A DNA stretch of 64,000 nt from Malus domestica (GCF_042453785.1 NC_091674.1:20247001-20311000); one strand, 5' to 3'. Positions 1 through 11,690 are shown, counted from the stretch's first letter. Program-made: numbers and translations. Notes: generated by a model not told the origin, from the sequence alone.

Positions 1-285
1 GACCAACTGTACCTTCTTCAAAATTTGCTTCCTAACAAGGTAATTTAAGGTGTGATTCCTTTATATGTTTTCAAAATCAATTTTGGTTGATGATGTTATC
101 AATTTTAGTCCAAATCAAACTTTTACTTTTAATTTTGACCGATGTTATCTATGTGGATATCAAGTGCAAAGGTAAACTTGTCATTTTAAAACATTGAAGT
201 CTATTTGATCCTTAAATCAAGTGAGAAATAACATTTTCACCCACATTGTCTAGAGCGAGTGTGCATCCTCTAATTACTCAAATTT
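1..285. other. AT-rich intergenic DNA, nothing recognised
   Basis: No open frame with recognisable similarity and no terminal repeats were seen before the SINE that begins at 286. Confidence 0.5.
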
Positions 286-464
286 ACCACTTAGTACTAC
301 GGTATAATAGTATTCATCTTCACTTGTAAGCGAGAGGTCTTATGTTTAATTTTTGCTAAAGGCGAATTTGAATTCCATTATTGTTAGTCCATTGTTAGGC
401 TTAGCTCAAACCATCACCCTTTTAATGTAGATAATATCGTTTATTAAAAAAATAATAATAATAA
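286..464 (+). mobile_element. tRNA-derived SINE, copy 1
   Basis: A 179-bp element is flanked by the 8-bp direct repeat TCAAATTT (278-285 and 465-472). Its head reads like a decayed tRNA with pol III A- and B-box positions, and it ends in an A-rich ATAATAATAAT tail. The same element, with its own target duplication, lies at 39597-39777, so the borders are defined by comparing the two. A head-less minus-strand piece is at 43636-43740, and tail pieces occur near 11130, 11350, 11570 and 12450. Confidence 0.7.
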
Positions 465-627
465 TCAAATTTGGATATCATTGCCCTCAGTTTAGAGTAC
501 AAGTATAATATCTCTCTTGTATTAAAACAAGTGTAGAGAATCACATTAATTAAGAATAAAAATTAATAAATGAAAACACGAGATTAAAAAATTGGGCCCT
601 CTTCCATTACAAATGGTATCCATTAAG

Positions 628-834
628 GGACAAGGATTGTCTGCCCTCGTTGTTCCCGTGCCCTCCCATGCCCTCCTGTTTGTGTGGTCACGGTTAAGCC
701 ACGTCAACATTTTATATTACTATTTATTTTTGTCTTATTATCTCTATAAAAAATAATATAAAATGTTGACGTGGCTTAACCGTGACCACACAAAATAGAA
801 GAACAAGGAACAACGAGGGCAAAAATCCTTGTCC
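628..834. mobile_element. Mutator-type MITE with 9-bp TSD
   Basis: The two halves are near-perfect inverted repeats that meet at an AT-rich centre around 715-755. The ends read GGACAAGGATT and its complement. The flanking 9 bp, TCCATTAAG, occur at 619-627 and 835-843; a 9-bp duplication is the mark of Mutator-like elements. No coding capacity is present. Confidence 0.85.
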
Positions 835-888
835 TCCATTAAGATTGGTAATGTATGTAATTACTATGGTAAACTACTCCCTTTAACA

Positions 889-1711
889 AAGGTCTTTCTC
901 TCTCTTTCGGTGAGAGTTCTTCTCTCAGACTGAGAATGCTTCTCATCTTCTGTGTGAGTGACCGAAGATACTGATTTCGATCAGCCACCGGCCCTAGCAG
1001 GGCCTGGGTCGGTGGTAGCTCATTCTTTTTCTTCCTTCTTTGTTTTCTTTTGATCCTTTTTCCTCTGCTTCAGCCTGTTTCCGACCGCTCTTTCTCCTTC
1101 CTCTTGCATCGGATCTAACGGCACCTTGGCTTCCATTGGAAATTTCTCAATTCATACCATCTTTTTTCTCTTCCCATGCTGCCTTCCAACATCCATGATT
1201 CTTTTCACCCCATCTTTTACCTACCCCCGTGAATTCTGGCTTCTCTCTATCCCACTATTTCTCAGATCTGCAACCGTGTTTCCTAACCGCGTTTTGCGGC
1301 TTTTCTGGAAGGTGTGTAGAGCATCTGCTCAGGTGGTCACACCACCACCTTCAATCTGTGTGCCTTTTTTGGCACGATTACTTGTGGGATGTTTCTTCCA
1401 CGAGTTTCATTTACATGATGGCTGTGGATTTGGATCTTATGGGATGATGGATGAGGGTGGAATCTTCTTGATTTCCGATTTGGAGGCTTCGTTTGTTTGG
1501 ATTCCAGTGATTGCAAAAGGCGGTCGTGGTTCGTGGTTGGCTGTGTTCTTAGGGTTCTTGTTTTTTTGTTTGTTTTTGCTCAATCTTTGGATTGTGCCTT
1601 TCGTTTTGGGAATCGTTTTGTAGTTCTGGGCTTTATCTGTATTTGAATCCCTGTTTGTAAATGTGTTGCTGTGTTGGTAATGAAAATTTACCTTTGGTAA
1701 AAAAAAAAAAG
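889..1711 (+). mobile_element. Short non-autonomous non-LTR retroelement with poly(A) tail
   Basis: An 823-bp segment ends in 12 adenines (1699-1710) and is flanked by 14-bp direct repeats differing at one position (TACTCCCTTTAACA at 875-888, TACTCACTTTAACA at 1712-1725). That is the signature of target-primed reverse transcription. The 3' end, with TAATGAAAATTTACC just before the A tract, resembles plant L1 LINE tails, and the pyrimidine-rich start resembles a LINE 5' leader. No reverse transcriptase is present. The 165-codon frame at 1126-1623 is hydrophobic and matches nothing known to me. A retroposed non-coding transcript is the alternative. Confidence 0.6.
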
Positions 1712-1862
1712 TACTCACTTTAACAGCCATGATAAACTCTTCATTTGTGAGGATATGAGATTTTTCTACAATGTGAGTTCCCATTAAATTGGTTAAAATT
1801 ATGATTGAGTTATTCTTGTGAAGCTAAAGTCGTTGAATAAACATATTCACCTGTTTATTTGT

Positions 1863-2197
1863 CATATCAGCACATAACAAAAGTTTTGACAAAATTATGG
1901 CGGAGGACCACATTGATTTGAGAAGCCTATTTCTAAGACTACATTGATTGATTTTCAATTTCAAAGATCATCATGATGGTATGGGTCAATTTCAGAGATC
2001 ATTTATGATTAAAAAAAAGAACTTATGGGACCCATTATGTGCCACATCAGCATATTACAGAATTTTTGACAGAATTATGACAGAATGACTACATTGATTT
2101 GAAACACCTATTTTCAGGAATTACATTGATCGATTTTCAATTTCAAAGACCATCTTACTGGTGTGGGTCAATTTCAAGAACCATTTGTGATAAAAAC
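1863..2197. repeat. Diverged tandem duplication, period 180 bp
   Basis: Two copies begin at 1863 and 2043. Both carry the sequence around ACATTGATTTGA, a shared TTTTCAATTTCAAAGA stretch and a GTATGGGTCAATTTC or GTGTGGGTCAATTTC stretch. They have diverged by many substitutions. No coding potential was recognised. Confidence 0.7.
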
Positions 2198-2836
2198 CCC
2201 CCAAAAAATGAAAAGATCAGGAAAAAGAAAAGATGGAAAAAGATAGGGAAAAAAGAAAAACAATTTTGTTGACCAGAGTTGCTGAAGTAAAAAAGAATTT
2301 GTTTTTTTGCTGCAATTGGCATATGGAAATCTTGTTTGTCTAGTGACAGGGAGCACTCAAATGTTTTCTTTCCGTACTTTCAACGTCAGCCAATCAGAAT
2401 ACGAATCAGTTTGCCAATCCAATTAAGATTGCAAGTCAAGTCAAGTTCGCCATTTCAAGTGAAATCTAGTTTGCTTACATGTTCGCTTACCAGAGCCTAT
2501 CTGCCTGATTGCTTAATTAAGTTTGCATCCGCATAGCTTGTTGGCAACCTGTTTGGATCCAAAATTACACCATCAGCCTGTGCAATCAAGACCGTTGAGT
2601 GAGCATAGCTCCACACCATCGGATGGAAAAGTGAAGATAATTTTATTATTGTTAAAGAATATTTTATGATTTGTTATCATAATAATGATATTTTAATAAC
2701 AAATTATCTTGATATTCTCTTATATGGGATAATAAGATGCGAATTATCCAAACAAGCAGTACAGTTCAAATGGACTTGGGATTCTTGTTATCGGATTGGA
2801 ATGGCATGGTACATTAAGATGAGGGTTAATCAGAAT
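2198..2836. other. Intergenic DNA, nothing recognised
   Basis: AT-rich with short open frames only. No domain, RNA gene or terminal repeat was seen. Confidence 0.4.
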
Positions 2837-4090
2837 AGTTTGGATAGACATCACTGCAGCCGTAGAATCAGCCGATCGAAGAGCATATTTAATTTGGATA
2901 TATAACACTGCTTCGAGACCGACAGGTTATTTATCCAAGTCTCGGTCAACAAGGATTTCCAAGTCCTTGTTGGTAGAGGTCATCTCATCAGCCTTTTCGG
3001 CGAAGTGAGGTGTTACCAGGTTACTAGTCTCGGTACATTGAAAGTTAGGTTTTATTTTATGATTGGATATTCGCAAGTACAATTTAAAGTTCGGCATTCT
3101 GACGGCCGAACCACATTTACAATCAAAACATTTATCTCTTTCGAGTATTTGTGTCCGTACAGTCTAGTACCAGTTCGGCATACTTATACTCTCACGAATA
3201 TAATTACCGAGACCGAACCCGGTGCAGACGATTTGTGAACTTCACAGAACTAGCAACCTTGTCTTCAGGTTCTAGAACCCGAAGGCCGAGACGTGTTCTT
3301 TCCTTGGCCGCAGTCGCAAGATTAAGAAGTCAACAATGCACCTAACGCTACATCAACATATTTTACTCCTCGGCCGAACTCGGCTGACGAGTTGGCGAGC
3401 CCCGCATACAACCGAATGACGTAGTTAGCTTATTAATTACTCGGCCTGTGCGACACTGTTGACCCTAAAAACTACCAAGCCTACGTGGTGCGCAGCTGAG
3501 TAATCTATGAGCTAACTACGTTCTTCGGTTGAATGCGCGACGTGCCAACTCATCAACCGAGCTCGACCGAGGAGTAAAATATGCTGATGTTGTGTTGAGT
3601 GCGCGGTCGACTCCTACGTCTTGCGATTGCGACCGAGGAATGAACACGTCTCGGCCTCTTGGGTTCGCGAACCTGAAGACAAGGCTACTATTCTTACGAA
3701 GTTCACATAACGTCGTCATCGGATTCGATCACAGTGATGGTATTTGTTAGAGTAAACTCAAGCCGAATCGACACCAAAGTGTAAGAGCACAAATACTCAA
3801 AGCAGATATATGTCTTAACAATAAACGTGGTTCGGCCGTCGGAATGTCGAACTCTAAATCCCACTTGACAGTATCCAATCATAAACTAACTCGGCGTGCA
3901 ATGTGCCGAGCCTAATAAACTGTAACACCTCACTTCGCCGAGCAAGCTAATGAGATGACCTCGACCAATAAGGATTCAGAAATCTTTTTCGACTGAGACT
4001 TGGATAGATAACCAGTCACCCTCGACACAGTGCTATCTATGCCGATTGAAGATATCATCGGTTGCCTTCACATTGCTGTTTATCCAAACT
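2837..4090. repeat. Large foldback element with about 600-bp inverted arms
   Basis: The left arm (about 2837-3453) and right arm (about 3488-4090) are inverted copies with a central loop of roughly 35 bp. Matching pairs include ACGTAGTTAGC (3419-3429) with GCTAACTACGT, and AGTTTGGATA at the outer end with TATCCAAACT. The arms are rich in CGGC and CTCGG motifs, unlike the AT-rich surroundings, and have diverged by visible substitutions and indels. No clear target duplication was found. It could be a foldback transposon or two solo LTRs of one family inserted head to head. Confidence 0.7.
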
Positions 4091-4576
4091 GAAAGTGTGT
4101 TGGCGAAAAAAGAAAAGGAAAAAATCTCAAGGTTGTTGAGAGAATTTGCACATGGCAGTTGTGTGTTGAATTGAAAGGGGCCATTTCCGTTGCCATTGCA
4201 TCTGTATTTATAAGACTTAAGTACTTGGCTTGCACGGTCATATAATGTTGCAGAGTCCAACTGCAACTCTACCTCGCAGAATGAAATCTAATCCGTGGCA
4301 TAGGCTGGCTGACTTTTCAAACAAAATATAAAACTATCTAGGCTTATCCCATCATGACCAAAGACCTAGCTTACCTAGGCTTCTCTCTCCACCATCAAAT
4401 CCTAGGGCCAAAAGCAAAGCCTATCTAGGCTTCTATAAGATCTATCCGTGCATGCATTAGTCCATTTGCAGTTGTATGACAATCATCTGCATGCTTCACT
4501 ATCTGATGCCACGCATATCCCAATATTCCATAGGTTCTTCAATTGGGATTTAGACAAATATTAGGTTTAAAATAAT

Positions 4577-4662
4577 TTAATATATTATTAAGAGATAATA
4601 TCATGATTATCACAATATTTTAATATATTATTAAGAGATAATATCATGATTATCACAATATT
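4577..4662. repeat. 43-bp tandem duplication
   Basis: A 43-bp AT-rich unit containing ATTAAGAGATAATATCATG occurs twice in direct succession and is essentially identical in both copies, so the duplication is recent. Confidence 0.85.
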
Positions 4663-4806
4663 CTTTCTCAATAATAATTAAAAATTATTTCAACCACTTT
4701 ATCATCCAATAGTTTAAAATTTTGTTCATTTAACGGCCTTGATCACTTGGGCTGATAGTGTAAAATCGGGCCCAAACAGATACGTAGGCTTGGAAGCTTT
4801 TAGGGT

Positions 4807-5321
4807 TGTTGATGCACAAAATCAGTGAGGACTTTGGTACAACAGAAAGTGTTAAGTTTGTGACCTTCGCTAGATTGCTCCGGTCACTAGTGTGGATAAG
4901 TATGTAAATGGATAGGGACAGGGAAGCAAACACAAGATGTACGTGGTTCACCCAGATTGGCTACGTCCACGGAGTAGAGGAGTTCTCATTAATTGTGAAA
5001 GATTTACACAAGTACATAGGTTCAAGCTCTCCTTTAGTGAGTACTAGTGAATGATTTAGTACAAATGACATTAGGAAATATTGTGAGAGAATGATCTCTA
5101 TTTATAGAAGAGAGTTTCTAGTTTCATTTTGCCATTGACACGTGGTGTGTTGTGATTGGCTTTTGATGTTGACACGTGTCGCGCTATGATTGGCTTCTGA
5201 TGTCGACACATGTCGCGTTGTGATTGACCTCCTGGTTGGAAGGAAACTCTTCTGGGTCCTTGATGGTATAACGTTGACCGGTGCTCAGTAGTTTTGGGAT
5301 TGGTCAAGTATGGTACAAACA
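4807..5321 (-). repeat. 3' LTR of the gag-only element
   Basis: 515 bp; on the minus strand it begins TGTTTGTACC and ends GCATCAACA. Relative to its partner it has an extra segment of about 34 bp in a region of repeated GACACGTGTCGCG-like motifs, probably slippage between short repeats. Confidence 0.9.
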
Positions 5322-5492
5322 GTGCTCCCCTAAGTTTCCGAGTGAGGGAAGCTCCTCGGTTGGGGACTTGCAAGATCCAAGTCATTGAGTAATCACGAAA
5401 CTTCTAAGTACCGAAGTGTGGTATCATTTTCACTTGCTTTATCTGTCTCATATGTAGATGTGGCATATTCTCTAGAAATCTTTCATTTTGCC

Positions 5493-7085
5493 CTAAGATT
5501 GATATGTCTGTTGACTTAGCCAAATATTAAGTAAGGCAGGGGGAGGCACCGCTGCCGTTTGGAAGGTCGAGGTCTTCTCATTTGGTTGGATCTGGCTTCC
5601 ACTCCCTACTTGCTGATAAGGGGTGGTTGTAGGGGGTTTCCCTTGATATGTCCTTGCCTCGACGGAGGCATGGTTGTAAGCATGTGCCATCACCTCAGAG
5701 TAAGTCTTCCAAGTGTTGGCATTGATCATGTACTTGAAGAAACAGTCACGTAGGCCTGTCGTGAAGGCCTTGAGGGCAGTCTTGTCATCTGCCTCAGCGC
5801 AGCGAGATTATTCATGGCTGAAACGACCGGCATACTCTTGTAGTGACTTGTCCGGCTTCTGGCGAATAGTGTACAAGTCATTTGCAGAATGTAAGCGATC
5901 GGTCTGGAAGATGTGTTGAGAGATAAACAGTTTCCTCAGTTCCTCAAATGAGTCTACTGTCTCAGGTGGAAGACAGCAATACCAGTTTAGAGCTCCGCCA
6001 GAGAGGGTGGAGGGGAAGAGAAGACTCAAAGAGGTTAAGGTGTTCAATTGGGTCTTCCCTTCCAGTATAGAGTTGTAAACCAAGCTTTTGTTTTGTCTTT
6101 ACTTGAAGGGGGTGCCCAGGATCCTCCTTGTGAGAGGGCCAGGCCTGGGTTGGTTCCAATCAGGTATCTTAGCCTGACGTTCGGCCTTCAACTTGTTTAC
6201 TTCCTTAAGGAGCTGTAGGACAAGGGGGTCCTGAGTGGAGTCATGTACCACTGGGATTTTCTTTCGTAAGTCTCCATCGCCTCTTGGAAGTAGGAAAGTT
6301 TGAGCAAAGGCGTGTGAATTTTCCTTGGACTCGCTGTACTGACTTCTAGGGCGAGTCTGTTGGAATACCTCAGAGTCACTTGTACCTTCATGTCCCTCTG
6401 AGACCTGTCATTCCTTCCCTAGATTGGCAGATGACCTGGGTCGTAGGAGGGGACCGAGTCTTTCAGAAACCCTTGGGTCATTGACCTTCGAGTATATGTG
6501 GAGGGGATTCTCTCGACGTTGCTTTAGGAAGTCTCAGCAGTCGTGATAAACGGCTTTCGATCCTTCCAACCCTTCTGCAAGGAGGTGTCTTCCTCCACTT
6601 CTCATATTTCAGGTCGAAGCAGCTGGGTTGAGAGATGTCTCATGTTGATCAATGTTTTGATGATTAGCTCACTCTTCATCAGGGATACCCATGTCGAAGA
6701 AAGGTAACCCTCCGTGTTGGAAGACACCCAGATGATGGTTGATGTCCACAGGGGCAACAAGCTCGCGTGTTTGAGTATGCCTAGTTTCGTGGAGTGTCTC
6801 AAATAGCTTTTCATACTGCTCCTGGAGGACCTCATTCTTCATTGCTATCTTGTTGTTCTGAGCTTCTAGCTCATCGACTTTAGCTTGAAGAGCAACCCTA
6901 TTTCCTTCTTTCTTTTGTTGCTTTGCACTAGGTGCAAGAGGGGTGTCATTCTGTGTGCTGTGGCTTCCTTCGCTCCTCATGTTGGAGAGGGATGCCTGGT
7001 CAAAAGAGAGTGTACGAATGGTGGAAATCAGCTTGACAAAGCTGAAGAGAGTGGGAATAAGTGTCGTTCCCACAGACGGTGCCAA
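5493..7085 (-). pseudogene. Broken gag gene of the gag-only LTR element
   Basis: Minus-strand frames together resemble a plant Ty3-type gag. An N-terminal part (7085-6669) begins right after the primer-binding site and has a coiled-coil-like stretch rich in E, Q, K and L. The conserved Retrotrans_gag region (6083-5808) includes GALNWYCCLPPET and a SLQEYAGRFSHE stretch. A further part (5729-5493) resembles the downstream YSEVMAHAYNHA segment. The pieces lie in different frames, so frameshifts and stops break the gene. No zinc knuckle or pol domain follows. Confidence 0.75.
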
Positions 7086-7086
7086 A
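7067..7086 (-). other. Primer-binding site of the gag-only element
   Basis: Read on the minus strand this is TTTGGCACCGTCTGTGGGAA, directly after the LTR. Elements A and B carry nearly the same site (TTTGGCGCCGTCTGTGGG), which links the three as relatives. Confidence 0.75.
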
Positions 7087-7567
7087 TGTTGATGCCCAAA
7101 ATCAGTGAGGACTTTGGTACAACAGAAAGTGTTAAGTTTGTGACCTTCGCTAGATTGCTCCGGTCACTAGTGTGGATAAGTATGTAAATGGATAGGGACA
7201 GGGAAGCAAACACAAGATGTACGTGGTTCACTCAGATTGGCTATGTCCACGGAGTAGAGGAGTTCTCATTAATTGTGAAAGGTTTACACAAGTACATAGG
7301 TTCAAGCTCTCCTTTAGTGAGTACTAGTGAATGATTTAGTACAAATGACATTAGGAAATATTGTGAGAGAATGATCTCTATTTATAGAAGAGAGTTTCTA
7401 GTTTCATTCTGACATTGACACGTGTCGTGTTGTGATTGGCTTCTGATGTTGACATGTGTCGCGCTATGATTGGCTTCCTGGTTGGAGGGAAACTCTATTG
7501 GGTCCTTGACGGTATAACGGTGACCGGTGCTCAGTAGTTTAGGGATTGGTCAAGTATGGTACAAACA
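7087..7567 (-). repeat. 5' LTR of the gag-only element
   Basis: 481 bp, TG..CA borders, highly similar to 4807-5321 apart from a gap of about 34 bp and scattered substitutions. It contains a TATTTATAG TATA-like site that could serve as the promoter. Confidence 0.9.
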
Positions 7568-8393
7568 AGGGTCAACACAACCTCATGTCGTGTACTGCCA
7601 TTAAGCTAGTCATGACGTAACATTTTTTATTTATGTCATTTTATATATTTTTTTGTATGACTATAAGAGCATTTCCACCATTCTTTAAGTGGATAGTGGA
7701 TTTATTCCTCTCACTCCCCCTTCCCCCAGCCCCAAAAACACCTCCAGCCTTCTAAGTCCATTGGGCTCTGAGGTAGCTAGTTAAATATCAACTCGCCCAG
7801 CCCTAGGCCATGTGACACAAGGCTAACGTAAAACCATGTTTTGAATTTTTTTTGTGTCAGGCAAGTGGAAAACACGCACGAGTGGGCACATGTTTTTGAT
7901 AGGCTGTAGCCCGTGGGGCCCTCGTTGGTAGTGTATTGATGAAGTCCGCATAAAGGGTGATGTAGCACAACCTTGGCCTGTTGGATTTCCAACGGCTAGT
8001 TTTCTGGAGGAAAAATTAGAAACATTATCATTGCCCACATGTCCAAATGTAGGCTGTTGGATTTCAATTTTTTGAAACCCAACGATCTAGATTAATTAAG
8101 TTAATACAAAATTATTTAAAAATATTGAAAATAAAAAAAAAAAATTTATTTTTATTTTTTTATAAATATCTAATCATTATCTTCCAACTTACACCACATT
8201 TTAATATTGTCAATACTTTCAATTGCATTTCTATAAATACCTAACCATTATTTAATTTCGTATTTATCTATCCACAAAAATTGTTCTTTCGGATTATGAC
8301 ACGTGGCCTAACGAGATTCATTAAAATTCTATCCTAAATTAAAAATAAAATTATTTTTTATTATTTTATTAAAATATTTAATACTATTTCAAA
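7568..8393. other. Intergenic DNA, no gene
   Basis: No coding similarity was recognised. It resumes at 12299 on the far side of the hAT-like insertion. The stretch near 7670, starting GAGCATTTCCACC, resembles the end of a MITE, but no convincing partner end was found. Confidence 0.4.
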
Positions 8394-9720
8394 TAGGGGT
8401 GGCTACTTGGAATCGAAAACCGAAAACCGAAAATCGAAACACGAACGGTTCAGTTTTGTGATTTTGAGACAGTTGCGGTTTCGAAACCCAACCGCGGCTA
8501 AGAAAACGGTTTGGTTTCTGTTTTGGGTTTTCAAAACCGTACCATATATTGAATGTTATGTCTAATTGGTTCTTTATTAGAGTCCATACATTTATAGTAT
8601 GGACTCAAGTACACTAGAATAGAATGTCATCCAATTTTGCACCTCTATTTGAGTCCATATTGTGGAGCCAAAAATAATCGAGAAAAATGTGGAGGCGACA
8701 CATGGATTCTAGGGTGAAAAATATAAAATTACCCTTGAGGCACACCGAAGCTTCTACGCTCGAGCAGTGAACAATCATAATTCGATCAAGGTCAAAGGTG
8801 ATCAAAATAGGTAATTATTCAAAACCTATTTCATCTATCCTCATTAAATCCTCCCCACAAGGTAACTTGCAAATTATTTCTTTCAAATTATATTAATTGG
8901 ATAATTAATTGTAAATTACACCTAAAAAACCACTAAAGTGTCTGGTTCCCATCTCTCCCAAAGGGGTTGGCCACACCCCAATAAATACCACCTCATTTTC
9001 TCCAAAAACCTAAGTTGAATCCTCTTGCAAAATTCTCTAAATTCTCCAAACAATTTTCCCTCAAAATTCTAACTTTGACATCGGAGGTTCTTCGGCCAAA
9101 GCTCCCTCATTTATCGTGTGTGAGGCTCTTGGCCTTGACCTAAGATGTTAATTATTTTTGCAGGTGCATTTTCGTCCAAGAACAAGAAGGAAGAAATTTG
9201 CATCCACACATACATCTCTCTCTCTCTCAAAACTCATGTTCATCTATTTGGCCACACACAAGAAGCTGTGCAGCCAATAGTACTCATATTACAGTAGAAT
9301 TACTAATTCCAACCCTTGATCACAACACTTCACTCGATCTAAATAACGCACAGAGTTCATAGACGTGCTAGAAGCTTGAACCTAATTAATGCAGCACACA
9401 TGTAATTAGCAACATTCTTTCGCTTGAGAAATGTGCTTCATAACAGGGCTTAGCTTGATATCTCTATATATAAAGCCAATGGAAAATGTGAATAGTGATT
9501 TTAGTGTCACCAAACTTCAAAAAAAATATTCAGACAAAAATACCCTCAAGACAAAACTTCACAGGCATCCCAAAATAATGCATCAAATAAGGTAGGGGCA
9601 TTTTCGCCATTTTAACAGTATTTTTTTAATAATTAATTTTTTTGTGGTTTTTTTTTTATTTTTTATTTGTACCTCACAATAGGCTAGCAATAATATGATT
9701 CAATTTCTTTATTTTTAAAC

Positions 9721-10807
9721 CAAGGTTTCTAAAAAACGCTAGGCGCTAGTCGGGCGACGGGCTAGCGCCTAGTGCCTAGGCGGCTAGGCGGGGTCTAGGC
9801 GGGCGCCTAGGCGGATTTAGGTAAATTTCTTGTATATCTTGTAAATAAGTGCATATTGAAACTTTAAAAAAAATTAATTCTTGTATATCTTGTAACCAAA
9901 TTCCAATTAATTATTGTAAAACATAAATTTAAGATAATTGATTTTATATTCTACTTTAATAAAAACGAACGCCTAAGACAAAGAAACTAAAAGAAAGGAA
10001 AAACATAAAAGAAACAAATAAATTAAAATAAACAAATAATAAAACAAAAAGAAAAAAAAAGGAAAAAGGAGACCTGGAGCCATGGGAAAGGCGCATCAAA
10101 AAGAAAGAAAAATTTGATGGACGCAAGGGTTCGAACTGGAAACCTGGGATTGTGAGGATATGCTGACCAACACGTCCAAGTCCACACTAGTGTCAATCTT
10201 TAGCAACATCTATATATGTGCTAATTTAGCAGCTTCATGTTCATTTAAAAAAAAAAACCCTAGCACTCTCTATCTTGCCTCGAGCCCAGAGCCCCAAACG
10301 GCTCTCTGTCTCTCCGTGTCAGAATGTCCCTTTCAACAGACATGGCATGCACACATGTGCCCCCATTTCTCTCATTTCTGATTACTTTTTAGAAACCCTA
10401 CGCATCTATCTCTAGAATATGAGAGTTATCTCTCAATAATAGAATGACCTTCCTTCATTTCACTCGCCCCTCTCTCCCATTTCTCTCAAACGCCTCTCTC
10501 TCTTTAAGATTAAAAAAAAAAACAAATAGCTCTCATTTCCCTAAATGAAGAACCCTAGCTGCTCCTCATCTACCATTTTAGCTCAAATGCTTGACCCTCA
10601 TCTCTCATTTCAACACAACCACCCACCTTTAGCTGCTCACAATAGTCAATCTTCTCTGCAAAAACCAAAACCAGTGAGTCCTACCATGGAAATGGTGGCA
10701 CATTGAAGCTCCAATCTACCTATAGAGGTAAGCATCGCTCCTGCCATTGTTGAATATGTGTTCATTTAATGGTTTGAGATAGTAAAAAAACGAAGACTAA
10801 CACATGA

Positions 10808-10850
<43 letters not shown>

Positions 10851-11009
10851 TTTATTTTTATGTATGAGGGTGAGGATCCGCCTAGCCGCCTAGCACAGTC
10901 GAGCACCGCCTAGAGCCCAGTCGATTTTTCCAACCAATTTGTAAGAAAACACCTCGGGTCACCACCGCCCAACGCCTAGGTGCCGCCTAGGCCGTTTTTT
11001 AGAACATTA
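9721..11009. mobile_element. Nested hAT-like element with 8-bp TSD
   Basis: The ends are GGTTTCTAAAAAACG at the left and CGTTTTTTAGAACATTA at the right, followed inward by many GCCTAGGCGG-like motifs. The 8-bp TTTTAAAC lies on both sides (9713-9720 and 11010-11017). Neighbouring tandem copies show the uninterrupted site as ATTTTTAAACACG, confirming an insertion. No transposase was seen. Inside, on the minus strand near 10110-10175, is a tRNA-like stretch containing AGTTCGAACCC. Confidence 0.75.
10811..10851. repeat. (ATT)n microsatellite
   Basis: An uninterrupted run of about 13 ATT units inside the nested hAT-like element. Confidence 0.95.
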
Positions 11010-11690
11010 TTTTAAACACGTTCAAAACATCTTAAGAGACGTGTAATGCCGGTTATAAAAAAGGCCATTCGCACGCGGATAATAATGTGATTAAATTAGT
11101 TGTCAAATGATTTTTTTTAACAAATGATATTATCTACACTAATAGGGAGAGGGTGTGCTTAACCTCATAATGGGCTAGCAATAATGTGATTCAATCAGTT
11201 GTTTATTAAATATTATTTTCGCTATTTTAAACACGTTCAAAACATCTTAAGAGGCGTGTAATGCCTGTTATAAAAAAAAATCTTTCACACACGGATAATA
11301 ATATGATTAAATTAGTTGTCAAATGATTGTTTTTTGTTTTTGTTTTTACAAACGATATTATCTATACTAAGAGGGAGGGGATGGACTTAGCCTCATAATG
11401 GGTTATCAATAATGTGATTCAATCAGTTGTTTATTAAATATTATTTTCTCTATTTTTAAACACGTTCAAAACATCTTAAGAGGCGTGTAATGCTGCACGC
11501 GGATAATAGTGTGATTAAATTACATTAAATTAGTTGTCAAATTATTGTTTTTTTTTTCTTCTAACAAACGATATTATCTATATTAAGGAGGAGAGGATGA
11601 GCTTACCTCACAATGAGCTATCAATAATGTGATTCAATCAATTGTTTATTAAATATTATTTTCTATATTCTTAATGTAAATTCTATAAAA
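11010..11690. repeat. Tandem repeat array, unit about 210-230 bp
   Basis: Three units begin at about 11014, 11227 and 11455 with ACACGTTCAAAACATCTTAAG. Each ends in a piece of the SINE tail (ACGATATTATCTA ... TCAATAATGTGATTCAA). A further partial unit lies left of the nested hAT at about 9650-9720. The array forms the 3' part of the Helitron-like element. Confidence 0.85.

Larger units (their letters stand above)
4807..7567 (-). mobile_element. Complete gag-only LTR retrotransposon (TR-GAG type)
   Basis: A 2,761-bp element with two direct LTRs (4807-5321 and 7087-7567) is flanked by the 5-bp target duplication AGGGT (4802-4806 and 7568-7572). It reads on the minus strand: the primer-binding site lies next to the 7087-7567 LTR and a purine tract (CTTAGGGGAGCAC on the minus strand) lies next to the other. 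The only similarity inside is to gag; no protease, reverse transcriptase, RNase H or integrase was found. That matches non-autonomous TR-GAG elements, which would depend on another element's enzymes. The gag frame is broken. Confidence 0.9.

Noticed and set aside
1126-1623. 165-codon frame as a protein gene
   Set aside because: It lies inside a poly(A)-tailed retroelement, is made of hydrophobic filler, and has no domain.
3516-3750. Opposite-strand open frames in the 2837-4090 foldback
   Set aside because: They are mirror products of the GC-rich arm and match no protein.
11010-11690. Regularly spaced repeats as a CRISPR-like array
   Set aside because: The units are more than 200 bp long, contiguous and diverged, in a plant transposon context.
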